Source: Tuwongella immobilis
GTDB lineage: Bacteria; Planctomycetota; Planctomycetia; Gemmatales; Gemmataceae
Direction: 5' to 3'
DNA: 64,000 bases
NCBI RefSeq assembly: GCF_901538355.1
Contig: NZ_LR593887.1
Coordinates: forward strand, 310,001-374,000
This document shows, piece by piece, positions 59,599-64,000 of this stretch. The translations under genes and the position numbers were made by a program. Each line of letters begins with the position of its first letter. Within the stretch, counting starts at the first letter, position 1. The notes beneath the pieces are model-generated. The model searched no databases. It saw only the letters and a program-made list of their open reading frames with translations, and was not told the DNA's origin.

Positions 59599-62500
59599 TC
59601 AACGGGGAGCCGGTGGCGTGGGCGTTGTTGCTGGCGTGGGCGGTGGATCATTCGGTTTCGCCGAAGCGTCTTTGGTGGGTGACATGGGGGCGGGTGACAC
59701 GGGGGCGGGTGACATCGGTTTTGGCGCGGGAGTCGCTGCAGATGGCGCGGCAGGGCTGGCAGGTGCGGCGGGATTCGCGGGGGCATCCGGAGTTGATGCG
59801 CTGGTGCGCAATCGCTTCAGTTGTTCCTGCAAATCGGGATCGCGGGGCGTGATGCGGATCGCTTCTTGGAGCGTGGCCGCGGCTTTGGCGGATTCGCCGG
59901 TCGCTGCATATGCCGACGCCAATGCCGCGAGCATCTTCGGATTCCGCCGCTGGGTGGCCTGCACCGCCGCCGATAAATCGCTGAGCGCATCTGGATGCCC
60001 CAATTCCAAGCGGATTCGCCCTCGGATGTAGCGACAGCGCGGTTCTTCGGGGGTGTCGGTCAACGCCCGCTCGACTTCGGGGAGTGCCCGCCGGAGTTGG
60101 CCCCGTTCCAGGAGTCGTTGGGCAAGGAGTGCCCGCGCCAATCCGCATGCTGGGGCCACTTCCAAGACGGTTTCCACCAGGCGATCGCAGCTGGACCACA
60201 CGCCGCGCTCCGCCCATTCTTCGGCACAGACGGCTGCGCACAAGGTCGCATCGCTGATTTTCGCCGATTGTTGGGGGCGGACTTGGGCCAAGCGGCTGTC
60301 GCAATCGCGCAGAAAGGTGAGCCAGGTGGCCAATCGCGGGTCGCGGGCATCGGTCGCGGAGATAGTCGCCGCGAATTGGCGAGCCGCTGCCAGATCGCCG
60401 CGATGCAGATGGGCCGTGATTCGGGCTGCCATCACGGGAATATCCGGCGTCGCAACCACCAGATGCGTCAGGGCTTGCGCGTAATCTCCCCGACGATGCA
60501 GAACCAATCCCAGCACGCGATGCGCACTTGCCGGCCCATCCGGACTGAGCGCTTGCGCGGCCAAGTCGAACGCTTCGTCAAATTGCTCCAGCCGAAACAG
60601 CCAATTCGCCCCTTCCGCCATGAGCGGCGCTTCGGTGCCCGCGAGATCGACAAACACCCGCACGTAGCGTCGCAGATTGGCCGTATCTCCCGATTCCCAC
60701 GCGAGTTGCATCAATCCGCGAATGGCGTCCCGATTTTCCGGGTCGCGGCGAATCGCCCGCAGATACGCGGCCTTGGCTTGGGCGGATTCGTTGGTGGCCT
60801 GCAAAATTTGCCCCAACAGCGTCTGAGCGAGTGCCGATTTGCCCCAGTTGGGGAGTTTGGCTTCCGCCTGTCGGAATGCGATGAGTGCGGCGGCGGGTTT
60901 GCCTTCGCCCAGATCGCAAGACGCGAGCATTGCCCAAGCGCGGGCCATGGCATTGCTGGGTGTCGGGGATTGGGTGAGCGGTTCCAGCACGGGCCGGGCG
61001 GCGACCCAATCCTTGGCGGCGAGTAATTCCTCTGCCAATCCCAAGCGCAATTGCGGATCGCCGGGTGTTTGCTGCAACAGCGATTGCCAGCCGACAATGC
61101 GGGCGGCCCGTTCCGGAGTGCGGCGGATGCGTTCGATTGCCAGGGTGCGGTTGGTTGGCTCCAGCGTTTGCCAGTGATCCAATACCCGACGCGCCTCGGC
61201 AGGTTGATTCAATAGGTCGTAGCATCGCACCAGCGCGCGGCAGAGATCGACCCGCTTTGGCGATTTCGCCGCCAATTCTTCCAACTGTTTGACTTCCGCT
61301 TTGGCTTCTTCCGCAATAATCGGGCGGAGGATGGTATTGATGCGAAATCGGCGAAGCGTCCGATCGCGAAACTCCTGAAACGCTTCCAAGTCTGCCAAAC
61401 CGACTCGGGGATTGACTAATCGTGTGTGAATCCAGCAGTCCCACTGACTTTCGCGCGACTTGGCCGGTTTGATGCCGACTTCCACGCTCCCGACTGGGAG
61501 TTGCAGTTGCATCGACTCGATGGGTTCCGTCAACCGATATCCCAACGGCGCGTGAATGGTCAGATGGCAGACCGATTCGTAGGGTTCGCCCAATTCCAAC
61601 GGCAACGAGCGATTCGGTTCCAGCACCGGATTGAGCAGCGGTCCCCAGCCGAGCAGATCGCCGATGCTCCCTTCGAAATGTTCGCCATTGCGACGGAGAA
61701 AGCCGGGCACTTTGCCGGTGAGCGTGACTTGTACGGGGCGATCGGTTTGGGAGAGGTCGCCTTCGCGGATGGTGCCGGAGACAAATTCCGCTTGTCGGAA
61801 TGCCTCTTGCAGCAATTCGGCGAGCATGCGTTGCTGTTCGCCTGGTGTCATGCCACGCCAGGCGGCCCGTCGATCGGCGGCGGCCAGGCCATTCCAGGTG
61901 AGCACGGCCTTGGTCTCCAGCGATCCATCCGCATCGATGGTGATGGTCCAATTCTGATCGATGCGGGAATCGCGCTCGGTCAGCGGCGGAGTGCGCAGCA
62001 GCATTGGCGTGGCGCTCCCCTCGGGCACGACCAAGGCGATTCGGTCGCGGCAAACAGCGGGAAGCACATTCCAGGGCAAGAATGGATCGGTGGTATCAAT
62101 CCAGATCCATTCGTTTTGAATCTGAGCGCGAACCAGGGCATGCGTTGCCCAGGGGGAGGGGATTGTCTCGACAATCTGGCCGTGGCTGCGCAATCCCAGG
62201 GTGGCCACCTGCGCGGGGATTCCCGCCTCACGCAGCATCACCGCCAGCAATTGCGCGGAATCTTTGCAGTCTCCCCGGCGATCGAGCAGCACAGAATCGG
62301 GGGCATGCGGTGTGAAATCGTGCGAATCTCCAAGCGAAATAAAGCGAACCGATTGACGAACCCAATCCGTCAGCGCGGCGGCTTTGGCTTGGGGCGTGTC
62401 CAGCTTGGCGGTAATCTGTTTGACTTGCGCTTGAATACGAGCCGAGGAGACTTCGGCTCGTTGGCGATTGTCTCGCGTCCAATTTCCGACCGCGGGCCAA

Positions 62501-63531
62501 TCGGCGAATGTGGAGACAGCAACGGCGACCTTCCAATCTTCTCGCGGTGGTTTTTCGCCATCGCGCGGCGTGGGGCGAAGCGTTTTCGCTTGCACGCGCA
62601 ACTGTTTGATGCCGTCTTTGCTCTCCAGCGATTCTTGCACATCGCCCACGAGTGCGGCGGGTGGTTGAATCACCCGATAATGCAGCGGCTTGGATTCGGG
62701 CACCTGCACGAACAAATCTTGTCGCAAGGTGGGGTACCATTCGTTCCCCAATCGGAATCGGCCAAACCACTCGCCGCCATATTCGGGATGTCGGCCCACG
62801 GTTGTCCATTGCACATCAATGACATCGCCAATGGCCAGATCCGGCAGCGACAGAATCAATTCCTGCGCGGAATCGTCGATGAGCCAGGCTTCGGTGATCG
62901 CGGCCCGGCGTCGCCAGCGGTGCGGTTCCACCGGGGCAATCGCGCCATCCGGCTTGTGGATGATCGCGGTGTGCATGGTCAGCGATTGCCAATGAGCATT
63001 CCATCGGATGCGACGGAATTCGGCTAATTGTTCAATCGCACGACGGCTATTGATGCGGATCACTTCATGCGTGGTCGATTCGACAACGCCATTGGGCAGC
63101 AGGCGGTGTCGTTGTCCGGCATACAGCACACAGGCGGCGGCATCGTTGCGATACGCCAATGGAATGGTCAGCGGCTCGGCGGGGGGATATGTCCAAGGCC
63201 AACTCGCGGGCGGTTCGGCGAGCGACACTTGGGGCAACGGCAGCGATTCGACCATTTCGGCGGGCAGTGGGAGCATCTCGGGCATGCCGGGCACCGGAAT
63301 CATGGGCGGCATTCCGGGGGGGGCAGTCGGCGGTGCAGTGGGCGGTGCAGTCGGCATGGGAATCGGGTCCATGCCCATGCCCATGTTCATGTCCCGAGTG
63401 GAGTCCATCCCCATTTTCGGCATGCCTTTGGGGGTGGGCTCGATCGGTGGCCCCGCGAAACCCGGCAGGGGCATGCCCAGGATCACCAGCCCGATCAGCC
63501 CAGCCAATTGTGTGGTTCCGCGAATCCGCAT
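59599..63531 (-). CDS. Very large exported transglutaminase-like protein with TPR repeats
   Basis: 1310 residues from ATG 63,531 (AGGGG upstream). Signal peptide, a Met/Pro-rich linker (~35-100), then a DUF3857-like beta domain (~110-330) and a transglutaminase core: Cys in RRGDCKDSAQLLAVMLREAG (Cys422), His in WATHALVRAQ (His464) and Asp in WIWIDTTDPF (Asp479), the full triad. From about 750 to 1230 there are TPR repeats, and the end is Pro/Ala-rich. The enzyme could crosslink or cut peptides outside the cytoplasm. It stands alone. Confidence 0.8.
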   Translation of the reverse strand: MRIRGTTQLAGLIGLVILGMPLPGFAGPPIEPTPKGMPKMGMDSTRDMNMGMGMDPIPMPTAPPTAPPTAPPGMPPMIPVPGMPEMLPLPAEMVESLPLPQVSLAEPPASWPWTYPPAEPLTIPLAYRNDAAACVLYAGQRHRLLPNGVVESTTHEVIRINSRRAIEQLAEFRRIRWNAHWQSLTMHTAIIHKPDGAIAPVEPHRWRRRAAITEAWLIDDSAQELILSLPDLAIGDVIDVQWTTVGRHPEYGGEWFGRFRLGNEWYPTLRQDLFVQVPESKPLHYRVIQPPAALVGDVQESLESKDGIKQLRVQAKTLRPTPRDGEKPPREDWKVAVAVSTFADWPAVGNWTRDNRQRAEVSSARIQAQVKQITAKLDTPQAKAAALTDWVRQSVRFISLGDSHDFTPHAPDSVLLDRRGDCKDSAQLLAVMLREAGIPAQVATLGLRSHGQIVETIPSPWATHALVRAQIQNEWIWIDTTDPFLPWNVLPAVCRDRIALVVPEGSATPMLLRTPPLTERDSRIDQNWTITIDADGSLETKAVLTWNGLAAADRRAAWRGMTPGEQQRMLAELLQEAFRQAEFVSGTIREGDLSQTDRPVQVTLTGKVPGFLRRNGEHFEGSIGDLLGWGPLLNPVLEPNRSLPLELGEPYESVCHLTIHAPLGYRLTEPIESMQLQLPVGSVEVGIKPAKSRESQWDCWIHTRLVNPRVGLADLEAFQEFRDRTLRRFRINTILRPIIAEEAKAEVKQLEELAAKSPKRVDLCRALVRCYDLLNQPAEARRVLDHWQTLEPTNRTLAIERIRRTPERAARIVGWQSLLQQTPGDPQLRLGLAEELLAAKDWVAARPVLEPLTQSPTPSNAMARAWAMLASCDLGEGKPAAALIAFRQAEAKLPNWGKSALAQTLLGQILQATNESAQAKAAYLRAIRRDPENRDAIRGLMQLAWESGDTANLRRYVRVFVDLAGTEAPLMAEGANWLFRLEQFDEAFDLAAQALSPDGPASAHRVLGLVLHRRGDYAQALTHLVVATPDIPVMAARITAHLHRGDLAAARQFAATISATDARDPRLATWLTFLRDCDSRLAQVRPQQSAKISDATLCAAVCAEEWAERGVWSSCDRLVETVLEVAPACGLARALLAQRLLERGQLRRALPEVERALTDTPEEPRCRYIRGRIRLELGHPDALSDLSAAVQATQRRNPKMLAALASAYAATGESAKAAATLQEAIRITPRDPDLQEQLKRLRTSASTPDAPANPAAPASPAAPSAATPAPKPMSPAPVSPAPMSPTKDASAKPNDPPPTPATTPTPPAPR

Positions 63532-63730
63532 GCGCTGCCAACCCCTTTTTGATGGAGGTTCCCAGTGGGGCATTGTCGCTTTATTGTGCGGTGGGCAAGC
63601 GTGCGATACAAGCCCCAATCGGGGATGCCGCGGTTTCATCGGATATTCGCTGGGCAAACGGGGGGGGAATGAGTACAATCGTGTCTGCTTGGTGAACCAA
63701 TGCTCGTTCCTCCGCCGCTGAGATCTTTCC

Positions 63731-64000
63731 ATGACATCGGATGTCTCGTCCGAATCGCCGGTTGATCGATTTTTGCGAGCCGTCCTGAAAAGTGGGCTGG
63801 TGGAGCGCTCCGTCCTGCAAAACGTGCTGCGGACCGCCCCGGCCAGCGCTCGCACGGATGCCACCGAACTGAGCCAATTTTTATTGCAAAACGGCTTGCT
63901 CACCGATTATCAACGCACGAAACTGCTACAAGGCGCCTGGCAGGGGCTGATTCTTGGGCCGTATCGGGTGATGCTTCCGCTGGGGCGCGGCGGCATGTCC
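63731..64000 (+). CDS. Ser/Thr protein kinase, start only
   Basis: The first 90 codons of a gene that runs off the window. ATG 63,731. The leader has the same layout as the kinase-like protein at 32,680 (VDRFLRAVLKSGLVERSVLQ, FLLQNGLLTDYQRTKLLQG, LILGPYRVMLPLGRGGMS). The last residues are the start of the glycine-rich loop (LGRGGM). The presence of catalytic residues cannot be judged. Confidence 0.8.
   Translation, partial: MTSDVSSESPVDRFLRAVLKSGLVERSVLQNVLRTAPASARTDATELSQFLLQNGLLTDYQRTKLLQGAWQGLILGPYRVMLPLGRGGMS

Noticed and set aside
1-64000. CRISPR arrays, tRNA or rRNA genes
   Set aside because: No regularly spaced short repeats and no recognisable tRNA or rRNA sequence were seen on reading either strand.

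Overview
The window looks like a chromosomal segment of a planctomycete of the Gemmata group (order Gemmatales). The basis is gene content: DUF1549/DUF1553 and cytochrome-like proteins, a DUF1559 pseudopilin-like protein next to a small lipoprotein, TIGR02996-domain leucine-rich repeat proteins, large Ser/Thr-kinase-like proteins with Pro/Ala-rich linkers, many secreted Pro/Ala-rich proteins, and high GC content. No rRNA, tRNA or CRISPR array was seen. All calls come from reading the sequence; no database search was run.

Positions 1 to about 10,005, minus strand, hold an array of seven displaced polymorphic-toxin cassettes. Each cassette is a near-identical stretch coding for a pretoxin Hint (hedgehog/intein-type) domain, then a different C-terminal toxin tip, then a different small gene in the position of an immunity gene. 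Five of the seven toxin tips are broken by frameshifts or in-frame stops. Six of the seven immunity-type genes are open from start to stop, and the seventh runs into the next Hint block. Most spacers carry a related inverted-repeat element. No N-terminal delivery region of a full-length toxin is present, so the array looks like a store of toxin tips and immunity genes. It continues past the left edge.

Positions 10.3-26.3 kb, mostly plus strand, are core and secreted functions: two lipoproteins, a family-5 uracil-DNA glycosylase, a secreted HExxH protease with an NPCBM-like end, a DUF1549/DUF1553 protein paired with a cytochrome-WD40 protein, a secreted cyclophilin, then dnaX, ybaB, rpoN and an MFS transporter. 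Positions 26.1-38.6 kb, minus strand, hold an acyl-CoA synthetase, a thiol-redox cluster (DsbD-like, DsbD-N-only, thioredoxin-NHL), a predicted pseudokinase, a TPR protein and a secreted protein.

Positions 38.9-49.1 kb hold a ComEA-like protein, homoserine dehydrogenase, a glycerol-1-phosphate-dehydrogenase-like enzyme coupled to a HAD phosphatase, a BFD-like ferredoxin, an RCK-pore-RCK channel, a ~730 bp inverted-repeat element, and a coupled murB plus ftsQ-like pair. Positions 49.2-64 kb hold an iron-type ABC binding protein, a hicBA module bracketed by a perfect 70 bp direct repeat, a DUF1559 protein with its lipoprotein, a Tat-exported protein, two overlapping TIGR02996-LRR genes, an ABC permease, a 1310-residue transglutaminase-TPR protein and the start of a second kinase.
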